From Flammeovirgaceae bacterium UBA4465 (lineage in GTDB: Bacteria > Bacteroidota > Bacteroidia > Cytophagales > Cyclobacteriaceae), in assembly GCA_905182375.1 (NCBI GenBank), contig CAJJBF010000013.1:27501-89876 (forward strand): DNA of 62,376 bases, written 5' to 3'. Both the position numbers and the translations under genes were made by a program. Under the pieces are notes generated by a model. That model was not told the origin of the DNA. It worked only from the letters and a program-made list of their open reading frames with translations, and did no database searches. Each line of letters begins with the position of its first letter. Position 1 is the first letter of the stretch. Positions 1 to 10,209 of the stretch are shown piece after piece.

Positions 1-2306
<2,306 letters not shown>

Positions 2307-2421
2307 TTAGAGCACATAACGATATATTCATTTTATTATCAATAAATCTTTTACATACTGTCATGAAATTGATTGCAAGATCAATTAAAGAAATTATAGG
2401 AGTCCAAACGGGACTGCTCAA

Positions 2422-2452
2422 GATGATATAGTGACTATTGCGATGGTGTCCA
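2422..2452 (+). repeat. Truncated duplicate of the 5S rRNA 5' end
   Basis: These 31 bases match the 5S rRNA start at 2530-2560 at 28 positions. The similarity stops abruptly after GATGGTGTCCA, and the rest of the 5S sequence is absent. The copy lies in the 23S-5S spacer about 108 bases before the real 5S. It retains the 5' strand of 5S helix I but has no 3' partner strand, so it cannot be a functional 5S rRNA. A remnant of a tandem 5S duplication is the simplest reading. Confidence 0.8.
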
Positions 2453-2534
2453 GACTGGGCGCCACTCCTGACCCCACTCCTTCAAAAGTAAGTTGGAGTT
2501 GTTTAAAGGAAATCGCTGAGTGCATTTAAGATCA

Positions 2535-2645
<111 letters not shown>

Positions 2646-2655
2646 CTTTATCAAG

Positions 2656-2682
2656 GCCCTTAGGAAACTAAGGGCTTTTTTT
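2656..2682 (+). terminator. rRNA operon terminator
   Basis: A perfect 8-bp stem (GCCCTTAG at 2656-2663 with CTAAGGGC at 2668-2675) closes a GAAA tetraloop and is followed by seven T residues. Its position just after the 5S gene makes it the end of the rRNA operon. Confidence 0.93.
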
Positions 2683-2704
2683 ATGACCTATTTTATCAAA
2701 TGAG

Positions 2705-2735
2705 TTGATCCTTTATTTATTCTAACATAAACTTG
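2705..2735 (+). promoter_or_regulatory. Candidate Bacteroidota-type promoter for the BatA-pyrC-like operon
   Basis: TTG at 2705-2707 is separated by 20 bases from TAAACTTG at 2728-2735, one mismatch from the Bacteroidota -7 pattern TAnnTTTG. If used, transcription would begin at or next to the ATG at 2742, giving a nearly leaderless mRNA. This is a pattern match in AT-rich DNA and is only suggestive. Confidence 0.3.
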
Positions 2736-2741
2736 TGGTCA

Positions 2742-4709
2742 ATGACGTTTATATATCCATCTGCCCTTTGGGGTTTATTGCTCTTGCTTATCCCTGTCTT
2801 AATCCACTTATTTTCCTTTAGAAGAGTGGTCACTGTCGTTTTTCCGAGTATTTCATTTATGGAAGAGCTTAAAAATGAAACGGGTAATAGAACGAATTTG
2901 AAGCATTTACTAGTGCTAGGTTCAAGACTACTCTTTATATTTTTTACAGTCATGGCCTTTGCACAACCTATCATGACGGATCATTTGGTACCTGATGATG
3001 GAACTTTGATATACATTGATAATTCAAGAAGTATGTCGGGAGAAGTAGTTGCTGGTCAGATCGGTTTAAATAAAGCTTTGGAGTTGAGTGATGACTTCAT
3101 CAGTAGGGCCCCCATTGATGCTAAATTCCAAGTTTTGACCAATCACTCTCCAGTGGCTTTATCATGGCTCTCCAAAGAAGGGGCCTTGGACAAGTTGTCC
3201 GATGTGCGTCTCTCGGACGTTCCAAAGAGTTTTTCACAAATTATGCAGAAAGCTTCAGCGCTGTCTCAAAGGATGTCTTTTTTTTATTTATCAGATTTCC
3301 AAAAATCGACCATAGGATCTATTGAAGCTTCAAAAGAGATGGATTGGCAAATCAAATTGATAAAAATAGCTGGAGATAATGTTTCTAACATATATGTTGA
3401 CACCGCATATATAGAAGTGGCTCAGATTTATGATGCGCAAAAAAGAATAAGAGTATTACTCAAAAACAGTGGCAATAAAGATAGGGAAGCCATACAGCTC
3501 AAGCTCATCTCAGGGCAGCAATTGATTTCAACTTCATCGGTTGACATCAAGGCTGGATCAGAATCTGTTGTGATATTATCTTTTGATGAGGGCTATATCA
3601 AAGAGGGACAGATGAAAATTGAGTTGGTTGATTATCCTGTTTATTTTGATAATATTTTTCATATGTCGTTTCCCTCCGCAAAAATCAATAAAATCGTGCA
3701 TATTCATTCTAAGGGATATTTTACTAGTGCAATTGAAAAGGTATATGGCAATAAAACCTATTTTGAATATACCAGAGTTAAGGAAGACGAGATTGATTAT
3801 GGAAAACTGCAAGTGGCAGATTTTGTCATTTTAGATGGCTTTGAAAGCATTCCTCAAAGTCTTGATGCATATAAGGATTATAATGATTTTTTAATTGTAC
3901 CGCCAAAGGAAATAGAAAAGCCATCTTATCAAAGGTTTCTTTCTAGATCTGTACATTTAGTTCAGGATTCAATACCCATTGGATTAAATATTAAAGATAT
4001 AAATGATCCATTTTTTGTGGGGGTATTTAATACCAAAGAGGCGGATATAGGACTGCTCAAAGCTAAAAGAAATATAGAAGTTAAGGGTAGAGTGAACGTA
4101 CTGGTGCAAAATGAATTTGAGAAAGTCTATTTGGGAAGTGTAAAAAACAATGATCATTATATTTATTTTTTTGCATCACCTTTGACTTCGGAATTTACTA
4201 ATGTAACAAATCATGCCACTTTTCTGCCTTTAATGTATAAAATGTCGATGGCGGGTAATCGTTATATTCATCCCTTATATTATGATCTTTCTGAAGATTA
4301 TGTAAGCATTGCTACCCGAGATTTTGATTCTTCAAAAAAATTAAGGGTTTTAAACGGAGCTACTGAATGGATTCCAAATTATCAATATGTAGCGGGAAGA
4401 TTACTGTTGGAACTACCTCCATCTGGGTTAAAAGCAGGACATTATGAGATCTTAAATGGGGATAGTTTGATTAAAAGAATGGCCTTGAATGAATCAAGAG
4501 TTGAATCTGAGATGGAGGGGTATACCCATTCAGAATTAGCCGAATTGGATGCTAAGAGTCAGCATATAGATTTGATTAATGTTGAAAAAATAGAAAATTT
4601 GACTATTAATGAAGGTTTTGGAGACTCCGCAGAGGACTTATTTAAAATTGCATTAATTTTGTCCTTATTCTTTATTTTGTCAGAGGCTTTATTTATCCGA
4701 TTTCTATAA
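2742..4709 (+). CDS. BatA-like membrane protein with vWA-type region
   Basis: The 655-residue protein begins with the aerotolerance-regulator (BatA) N-terminal domain: a hydrophobic helix at residues 6-22 ending in IHLFSFRR, then a second helix near 57-75. A von Willebrand factor A-like strand follows, with the metal-site motif DNSRSM near residue 92. A single hydrophobic helix ends the protein. Family members sit in the inner membrane and are associated with stress or chaperone-type Bat systems, but this protein stands apart from any batABCD cluster, so its role is unknown. I prefer the ATG at 2742 over an in-frame TTG at 2733 because family members begin a few residues before YPSALWG. It is the first gene of an operon that continues one base later. 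Confidence 0.85.
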   Translation: MTFIYPSALWGLLLLLIPVLIHLFSFRRVVTVVFPSISFMEELKNETGNRTNLKHLLVLGSRLLFIFFTVMAFAQPIMTDHLVPDDGTLIYIDNSRSMSGEVVAGQIGLNKALELSDDFISRAPIDAKFQVLTNHSPVALSWLSKEGALDKLSDVRLSDVPKSFSQIMQKASALSQRMSFFYLSDFQKSTIGSIEASKEMDWQIKLIKIAGDNVSNIYVDTAYIEVAQIYDAQKRIRVLLKNSGNKDREAIQLKLISGQQLISTSSVDIKAGSESVVILSFDEGYIKEGQMKIELVDYPVYFDNIFHMSFPSAKINKIVHIHSKGYFTSAIEKVYGNKTYFEYTRVKEDEIDYGKLQVADFVILDGFESIPQSLDAYKDYNDFLIVPPKEIEKPSYQRFLSRSVHLVQDSIPIGLNIKDINDPFFVGVFNTKEADIGLLKAKRNIEVKGRVNVLVQNEFEKVYLGSVKNNDHYIYFFASPLTSEFTNVTNHATFLPLMYKMSMAGNRYIHPLYYDLSEDYVSIATRDFDSSKKLRVLNGATEWIPNYQYVAGRLLLELPPSGLKAGHYEILNGDSLIKRMALNESRVESEMEGYTHSELAELDAKSQHIDLINVEKIENLTINEGFGDSAEDLFKIALILSLFFILSEALFIRFL

Positions 4710-4710
4710 A

Positions 4711-5955
4711 ATGAATGTAAGAAATGTAGTTGTAAAAGATACACACTCGCCCCATCACGGGCAAGAAGTAGACATACGGATAGAAAAAGGCATTATTGAG
4801 TCTATTAATGAGAGTAAAATCAAGGCAGATGACCCAAAATTGATTTCTCCGGGCTTGATGGATTTATCAAGTCATTTTAATGATCCTGGGACAGAATATA
4901 AAGAAGACTTAATTACGGGTTTAAAAACGGCTTGTGAAGGGGGGTTCACAGATGTTTGTATTCTACCCAATACGTTGCCTGCAGCTGACAATCGAAGTAC
5001 GATCGAATACATCTTGACCAAAGCGAGTCGGCAGGTGACTTCAGTCCATCCATTAGGTGCTTTGAGTAAGGAATTGAAGGGAGATAGCTTGGCAGAGATT
5101 TTAGACTTGAGAGCATCAGGTGCGATTGCCTTTACCGATGGTGTAGTCCCTATCATGAATGCTGAACTATTATTAAAGGCCTTACAATATGTACAAAAAT
5201 TTAAAGGTCTGGTAATCAGTAGGCCACGAGATTTAAGTCTGTCAAGAGGGGGCCAAATGCATGAGGGGAACGTAAGTACGAGTTTAGGATTGGAGGGTCT
5301 GTCGAGACTTTCGGAAAAGGTCATGATTGAAAGAGACCTTTCTGTTTTGGCCTACACAGGCGGACGGCTTCACATCCATGGTATTTCCACCTTCGAATCT
5401 GTAGCCTTGATTGCCGAAGCGAAAAAAAGTGGATTGGCGGTGACTTGTGATGTGATCCTCCATCAATTATGCTACTCGGATGATCATTTGTCTTCCTTTG
5501 ATCCTTATTACAAGGTAGATCCACCTTTACGTACTGATAAGGATATTCAAGCATTGAAGAACGGTCTGGTCAATGGGACCATAGATGCCCTTTCAATCGA
5601 TCACCTGCCGCAAGATGAAGAGAGCAAAATTTTGGAATTCGACTTAGCAGCATTTGGAATGATCGGGTTACAAACTGCTTTTTCTTCACTCCTTGGTTTG
5701 GCTTCAAAAGAATTACCGTTAGATACGTTGCTTGAAAAATTATCTAATGGCCCCCGAAAGGTGCTGAAGTTGCCCACGATAAAGATTGAAGAAGGAGAAT
5801 TTGCTAAATTAACGTTATTAGATGCCCACCTAAAATGGCAATATAATGAGGAATCAAACATTTCTAAGTCCAATAATTCACCTTTATTTGCTCAGCTACT
5901 TACGGGTAAATCTGTGGGAGTGATCAATGGTGAAAAATTATATTTTCCAAGCTAA
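4711..5955 (+). CDS. Dihydroorotase-like amidohydrolase, probably non-catalytic
   Basis: The 414-residue protein has the fold and length of class I dihydroorotases (PyrC), which close carbamoyl-aspartate to dihydroorotate in pyrimidine synthesis. The DPGTEYKED block (residues 58-66), a LHIHGIST strand and the IDHLP strand that carries the catalytic Asp in active enzymes are all visible. However, the metal motif DxHxHxR is DLSSHFN here (residues 51-57), so the first metal His is Ser53 and the substrate-binding Arg is Asn57. The HxED strand that supplies another ligand is also altered. A structural partner of aspartate carbamoyltransferase, as known for PyrC-type pseudo-enzymes, is more likely than an active enzyme. 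It starts one base after the BatA-like gene. Confidence 0.85.
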   Translation: MNVRNVVVKDTHSPHHGQEVDIRIEKGIIESINESKIKADDPKLISPGLMDLSSHFNDPGTEYKEDLITGLKTACEGGFTDVCILPNTLPAADNRSTIEYILTKASRQVTSVHPLGALSKELKGDSLAEILDLRASGAIAFTDGVVPIMNAELLLKALQYVQKFKGLVISRPRDLSLSRGGQMHEGNVSTSLGLEGLSRLSEKVMIERDLSVLAYTGGRLHIHGISTFESVALIAEAKKSGLAVTCDVILHQLCYSDDHLSSFDPYYKVDPPLRTDKDIQALKNGLVNGTIDALSIDHLPQDEESKILEFDLAAFGMIGLQTAFSSLLGLASKELPLDTLLEKLSNGPRKVLKLPTIKIEEGEFAKLTLLDAHLKWQYNEESNISKSNNSPLFAQLLTGKSVGVINGEKLYFPS

Positions 5956-5958
5956 GCT

Positions 5959-6462
5959 ATGAAAGAAGTAGGTTTACGATATGCTGGCGTTGCGGCATTT
6001 CTCATGATAATTGTCTTTTTGGTATCCTACTATATCGGAGCACATCCTTTCATAGAAATGAGCCATCTTTTTTTCGATTTATTCATTTATGGATTGGTGA
6101 TCTATTTTGCACTGAATGAATTTAAAACGGTAAAAAATGAAGGTATTTTACATTTTTGGCAAGGGATGAGTATTGGATTTTTTGTAAACATATTTTCTTT
6201 TGGAATATATATGGTATTCTTATTTTTAATAATGAATTTTGATGAGAATATTTTGACCAGTTATCAACAGCAAGCTGTTGAGTTTTTGGAAATAAAGGCA
6301 GCACAATATATTGAGGGTTTTGGGGAAGAACAATATCAAATTCAGTTGGAAACCATTCTAGAAACGACTATTTTAGATATGGCATTGATGGGAGGAGTTA
6401 AAAAATTTATATCAGCCATGCTGATCACCCCAGTGCTTTCAATTTTGAAAAGAAAAACTTAA
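5959..6462 (+). CDS. DUF4199 family membrane protein (first of two)
   Basis: This 167-residue protein has hydrophobic segments near residues 10-28, 35-52 and 66-90, and a fourth weaker one near the C-terminus. The length and the pattern, with an amphipathic stretch rich in Glu and Gln (residues 100-135) before the last helix, match DUF4199 proteins of Bacteroidota. No function is established for the family. It starts three bases after the dihydroorotase-like gene and is followed 13 bases later by a diverged second copy, so the two proteins may form a hetero-oligomer. Confidence 0.8.
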   Translation: MKEVGLRYAGVAAFLMIIVFLVSYYIGAHPFIEMSHLFFDLFIYGLVIYFALNEFKTVKNEGILHFWQGMSIGFFVNIFSFGIYMVFLFLIMNFDENILTSYQQQAVEFLEIKAAQYIEGFGEEQYQIQLETILETTILDMALMGGVKKFISAMLITPVLSILKRKT

Positions 6463-6475
6463 CTTATAAAATAAT

Positions 6476-6997
6476 ATGAAAGATCATGCTTTAAAATCTG
6501 GAGTTATACTTGGTGTCGTTGGGATACTGATTTCCTTAACGGCTTATATCATAGACCCTTTATTGATGATAAAATGGTGGTTTAGTCTCTCTTCCTTAGT
6601 GATCTTTATCGGCCTAGTTAGTTATTTTGGTATCCAATATCGAGAGATTTTGGGTGGTTTTGTGTCTTTCAAAATAGGATATATTTATTCTATCATCACC
6701 TTTGTATTTGCAGGACTTATTGGGACAGCCTTTAATATTTTGTTGTTCCACGTTATAGATCCTGACCTACCCCAATTAATTTCGGAAGCCATTATTGAGC
6801 AAACTGTAGAGATGATGGAGGGTTTTGGTGCCAATCAAGAGATCATCGATCAAGCGATTGAGGATGCAGACACACCGGCTACTTTTACGGTGATCGGGCA
6901 AATTAAAAGTTTTGGAATGGTATTGATTTTCTATACATTGATGTCCTTAATCTCAGGGGCGATCATCAAACGTAAAGTACCCGAATTCTCAGAATAA
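6476..6997 (+). CDS. DUF4199 family membrane protein (second of two)
   Basis: The 173-residue protein has the same architecture as its upstream neighbour: hydrophobic segments near residues 10-28, 33-51, 61-90 and 148-165, with an acidic stretch (EMMEGFGANQEIIDQAIEDA) before the last helix. That acidic stretch parallels the IEGFGEEQ region of the first copy, which supports duplication. The operon position just before two glycosyltransferases suggests a link to envelope glycan or lipid assembly, but this is inference only. Confidence 0.8.
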   Translation: MKDHALKSGVILGVVGILISLTAYIIDPLLMIKWWFSLSSLVIFIGLVSYFGIQYREILGGFVSFKIGYIYSIITFVFAGLIGTAFNILLFHVIDPDLPQLISEAIIEQTVEMMEGFGANQEIIDQAIEDADTPATFTVIGQIKSFGMVLIFYTLMSLISGAIIKRKVPEFSE

Positions 6998-7002
6998 CAA
7001 TC

Positions 7003-7977
7003 GTGTCAGTCGCTAAAAACAATGTTTCTTTAATTATACCTGTATTAGATGAGCAAGAGTCTATAGGAGAGCTATATACTTGGATCAAAAAAGTACTTAA
7101 AACATCTAAACTTAAGGGAGAATTGATTTTTATCGATGATGGAAGTACAGATGATTCTTGGAAGGAGATATCAAAATTAGCTGCAACTGATGATCATGTT
7201 CAGGGCTTGAGATTTACACGTAATTATGGAAAAAGCGCGGCTTTGCACGCGGGATTTCAAATTTGTACGGGAGACGTAGTTATTACTATGGATGCAGATC
7301 TACAAGATTCTCCAGACGAAATACCCAAATTGCATCGAATGATCATGGAAGAAGGTCATCATATGGTCTCAGGATGGAAAAAAGTTCGACATGATCCTTT
7401 TGAAAAAAGAATTCCTTCCAAATTTTTTAATTGGGTGACTCGGATTTTTTCAGGGATTAAATTACATGACTTTAATTGTGGATTGAAGGCCTATCAAAAT
7501 CGGGTGGTCAAAGGCATTCATTTGTATGGTGAGCGGCACAGATACATTCCCCTTTTGGTTAAATGGAATGGTTATAAAAAAATAACCGAAACTGTGGTAG
7601 TGCATCAAGCGCGGAAATATGGAATGACTAAGTTTGGATTTGAGAGGTATATCACAGGCTTTCTTGATTTATTGTCGGTTTCTTTTATCACGCGTTTTCG
7701 TAAAAATCCGATGCACTTTTTTGGCCTATTGGGGACTCTTAGCTTTATGGGTGGATTCGGGATTACTGTATTTTTGGTTGTAGATAAAATACTCAATCAG
7801 CATTATGATTTACCGGTACGAGACGTAGTGGATCAACCTATTTTTTTTCTAGCCCTTGTGGCGTTGATCATTGGTGTACAATTATTTTTGGCGGGATTTT
7901 TGGCGGAAATGATCATACAGGTAAGTACCAATAAACACGACTATCAAATAGAAGAAGAAATTAAACCGAATGCCTAA
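7003..7977 (+). CDS. Family 2 glycosyltransferase, DPM1/GtrB-like, membrane anchored
   Basis: The 324-residue protein starts with a GT-A domain. LIIPVLDEQESIGEL is near residue 10, the nucleotide-sugar strand FIDDGSTDDSW near 47, and the metal-binding DADLQDSPDEIP near 96. Two hydrophobic helices (about 238-262 and 275-300) form the C-terminal membrane anchor. This architecture is typical of enzymes that move a sugar from a nucleotide donor to polyprenyl phosphate at the cytoplasmic face of the inner membrane. The donor and acceptor cannot be read from the sequence. The start is GTG, five bases after the preceding stop, with no ATG available nearby. Confidence 0.88.
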   Translation: MSVAKNNVSLIIPVLDEQESIGELYTWIKKVLKTSKLKGELIFIDDGSTDDSWKEISKLAATDDHVQGLRFTRNYGKSAALHAGFQICTGDVVITMDADLQDSPDEIPKLHRMIMEEGHHMVSGWKKVRHDPFEKRIPSKFFNWVTRIFSGIKLHDFNCGLKAYQNRVVKGIHLYGERHRYIPLLVKWNGYKKITETVVVHQARKYGMTKFGFERYITGFLDLLSVSFITRFRKNPMHFFGLLGTLSFMGGFGITVFLVVDKILNQHYDLPVRDVVDQPIFFLALVALIIGVQLFLAGFLAEMIIQVSTNKHDYQIEEEIKPNA

Positions 7978-8965
7978 ATACTCCATAATCATTCCGGTAT
8001 TCAATCGACCGGATGAGATAGACGAGCTATTGGCCTCCTTGACGAAACAATCCTTCCATGACTTTGAGGTTATTCTGGTAGAAGATGGCTCATCCAAGAC
8101 ATGTCAAGCCATTGCGGGGCATTATGCAAATCAGCTCAACGTCAGGTACTTTTTTAAAGAAAATGAAGGCCAGGGTTATGCGAGAAATTATGGCTATCAA
8201 AGAGCAGAAGGAGAGGTTTTAGTAGTATTTGATTCTGATTGCCTCATTCCTCCCAATTACTTCAAAGAGGTAAACGACTATTTAGGCTTGCATCAAGTAG
8301 ATGCTTTCGGTGGTCCAGATACTGCTCTTGATTCATTTACTCCCATTCAAAGAGCCATCAGCCATACCATGACTTCTTTTTTCACCACTGGAGGCATTAG
8401 AGGACGAAAAAAACAAATAGGGACATACCATCCGAGAAGTTTCAATATGGGGATTACCCAAAAGGTATTTCAAAAAACAGGGGGTTATCGTATTCCATTT
8501 ATGGGTGAAGATCTTGAATTCAGTATCAGGATCATCACTGCAGGCTTTAAGACAGCATTGATCCCCAATGCTTTTGTATATCATAAGAGACGGACTAATT
8601 TGATCCAATTCTATAAGCAAATTAATTATTTTGGAAGAGCGAGAATCAATCTGACGCGATTTCATTCGGGTCATTTAAAACTAGTGCATTTGTTTCCATT
8701 GATTTTTGTACTGGGATTTTTATGTGCTTTTATTTTGAGCTTTTTAGATCAAAAGCTAGGCTTTTTGGGGATCGGATGCTATGTAATTTATTTATTACTG
8801 ATCTTTCTAGAGGCCTTATTGAAGTCAAAAAGCTTGAAAGTAGCCTTTTATGCTCCGTTGACAGCATTGATTCAAATGTCGGGCTACGCAGTAGGATTGA
8901 TGCACGAGGCGATTCAGAAATTTAGGGGGCTTGATCCCAACAAAAAGTACATTGATCTTTATTGA
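7970..8965 (+). CDS. Family 2 glycosyltransferase with C-terminal membrane helices
   Basis: The ATG overlaps the end of the previous glycosyltransferase by eight bases, so translation is probably coupled. The 331-residue protein has a GT-A domain with SIIIPVFNRPDEIDELL at the N-terminus, LVEDGSS near residue 37 and the metal motif VFDSDC near 87. A GEDLEFSIR segment near 181 is typical of the catalytic base region. Two hydrophobic helices lie near 240-258 and 268-287. It probably glycosylates a lipid or polysaccharide at the inner membrane. Its 3' end overlaps the convergent methyltransferase gene by seven bases. Confidence 0.87.
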   Translation: MPKYSIIIPVFNRPDEIDELLASLTKQSFHDFEVILVEDGSSKTCQAIAGHYANQLNVRYFFKENEGQGYARNYGYQRAEGEVLVVFDSDCLIPPNYFKEVNDYLGLHQVDAFGGPDTALDSFTPIQRAISHTMTSFFTTGGIRGRKKQIGTYHPRSFNMGITQKVFQKTGGYRIPFMGEDLEFSIRIITAGFKTALIPNAFVYHKRRTNLIQFYKQINYFGRARINLTRFHSGHLKLVHLFPLIFVLGFLCAFILSFLDQKLGFLGIGCYVIYLLLIFLEALLKSKSLKVAFYAPLTALIQMSGYAVGLMHEAIQKFRGLDPNKKYIDLY

Positions 8966-9732
8966 TTGGGTTTAATGGCACGATGTATGATTTCACCTTC
9001 AGGGAGCGCATACTTTTTGACAAGGCTAGGCTCAAGTTCACCGATGAAATTTTCTTCTATCACCGTAAAACCAGTACTGCGGATACGATCGGCATAATCT
9101 TTACCATACATCCGGACATGATCATTTTGCCCAAATAATTCAGCTCTTTTTTTAGGATCTTCAAGGGTAGGATCTTCAATAGTTTTTGCAATAAGGGGCT
9201 TAAATATTGGGATTTGAAGAATGGCCCAACCCCCAGGTTTTAATACCCGGAGCATTTCACTCATAGCTTTTTTATCATCCTGGACATGTTCCAATACATG
9301 ATTACAAAAGATAATGTCAAAGGTATTTTCTGGAAATGGAATATCATGGATGTCCATTTTTATTTTTGCCAAAGGAGATTCTATATCTGCGGTCAGATAC
9401 TCGAGTTTAGCAAGAGATTCAAATCTTTTTATATAGCAAAGTTCGGGAGCAACATGCAGCATTTTTGCGGGTGCAGTAAAGAAGTCAGTTTTATCTTTGA
9501 GAAAAAGCCATAAAAGGCGATGTCGCTCCAAGGACAAACAATTGGGGCAAAGGGCATTGGGTCGACCGACGCGTCCATAAGGAAGAAACTTCCGAAAGGG
9601 ATGTAAGCAGACGGGGCACGCAACCTGATTGCCCATATAAAAAACAGCAAGGATTTTTAGCACATAATGGCTAATCAATTGAAGTTGTTTTCTCGGAATT
9701 GTTTTTAAAAAGAAACTGATTATATATTTCAC
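8959..9732 (-). CDS. Class I SAM-dependent methyltransferase with N-terminal zinc-type cysteines
   Basis: The 257-residue protein has four cysteines in two CxxC pairs (CPVC near residue 39 and CPNC near 62), suggesting a small metal ribbon. A methyltransferase domain follows: MLHVAPE as motif I, MDIHDIPFPENTFDIIFCNHVLEHV near 127-151, and LRVLKPGG near 162-170. The variant motif I lacks the usual GxGxG, though the post-I region and the HVLEH block are clear. The target is unknown. The neighbouring convergent glycosyltransferases suggest, but do not prove, a cell-surface glycan substrate. TATCTTTG on the minus strand (9757-9750) is a weak candidate -7 promoter element. Confidence 0.82.
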   Translation of the reverse strand: MKYIISFFLKTIPRKQLQLISHYVLKILAVFYMGNQVACPVCLHPFRKFLPYGRVGRPNALCPNCLSLERHRLLWLFLKDKTDFFTAPAKMLHVAPELCYIKRFESLAKLEYLTADIESPLAKIKMDIHDIPFPENTFDIIFCNHVLEHVQDDKKAMSEMLRVLKPGGWAILQIPIFKPLIAKTIEDPTLEDPKKRAELFGQNDHVRMYGKDYADRIRSTGFTVIEENFIGELEPSLVKKYALPEGEIIHRAIKPNQ

Positions 9733-9789
9733 AAGTGTTAAATTAGAGGCAAAGATATTTAAGAATGGGCTATCTTCTAGTTCGAATTG

Positions 9790-10209
9790 ATGAAAATGGA
9801 TTTACTAAAATATTTTTGTGCTTGGATGTTAATTGTAATGGGTCTAATGTCCATGGGTCAAGATCAAGAAAGTACTGCTTTTAGTCCAGAAGAAAGCATA
9901 GGAATGACCCCTAAAATGATCAAAAAAAAGGTAGCCAAAAGTCAAAAAAACATTGAGATTATATTCAAAACAAAATCAGGGAAAGTACTTTATGGAAATC
10001 CATGTCTGAGAGAATTTACAAGGGATATGGGATTCGAATATGCCTTGCAATCCACCAAAATGTCCATCAGTTCCGGAGCATGGAACATGCGTGGGAACAA
10101 CCTAATCGTACATACCAAATTATTCTTTAAAAAGTCTCCCTTTTGGAAGTTGATTCTCAATAATCAGGTCAAGGACTGTAGAAGAAAAATGGGTGATTTT
10201 GTCGGTTGA
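9790..10209 (+). CDS. Hypothetical secreted protein
   Basis: This 139-residue protein has a hydrophobic N-terminal segment (LKYFCAWMLIVMGLMSMG) followed by a polar mature part, consistent with Sec export. I do not recognise a domain. The mature part is lysine-rich, has a conserved-looking FEYALQSTKMSISSGAW stretch and two cysteines (NPCLREF and KDCRRK) that could form a disulfide. I chose ATG 9790 over the preceding in-frame TTG at 9787. Its stop codon at 10207-10209 directly abuts the stop of the convergent DnaJ gene. Confidence 0.6.
   Translation: MKMDLLKYFCAWMLIVMGLMSMGQDQESTAFSPEESIGMTPKMIKKKVAKSQKNIEIIFKTKSGKVLYGNPCLREFTRDMGFEYALQSTKMSISSGAWNMRGNNLIVHTKLFFKKSPFWKLILNNQVKDCRRKMGDFVG

Noticed and set aside
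4872..5554. Long antisense frames opposite the dihydroorotase-like gene
   Set aside because: The plus-strand frame has clear homology features, while the antisense frames have none.
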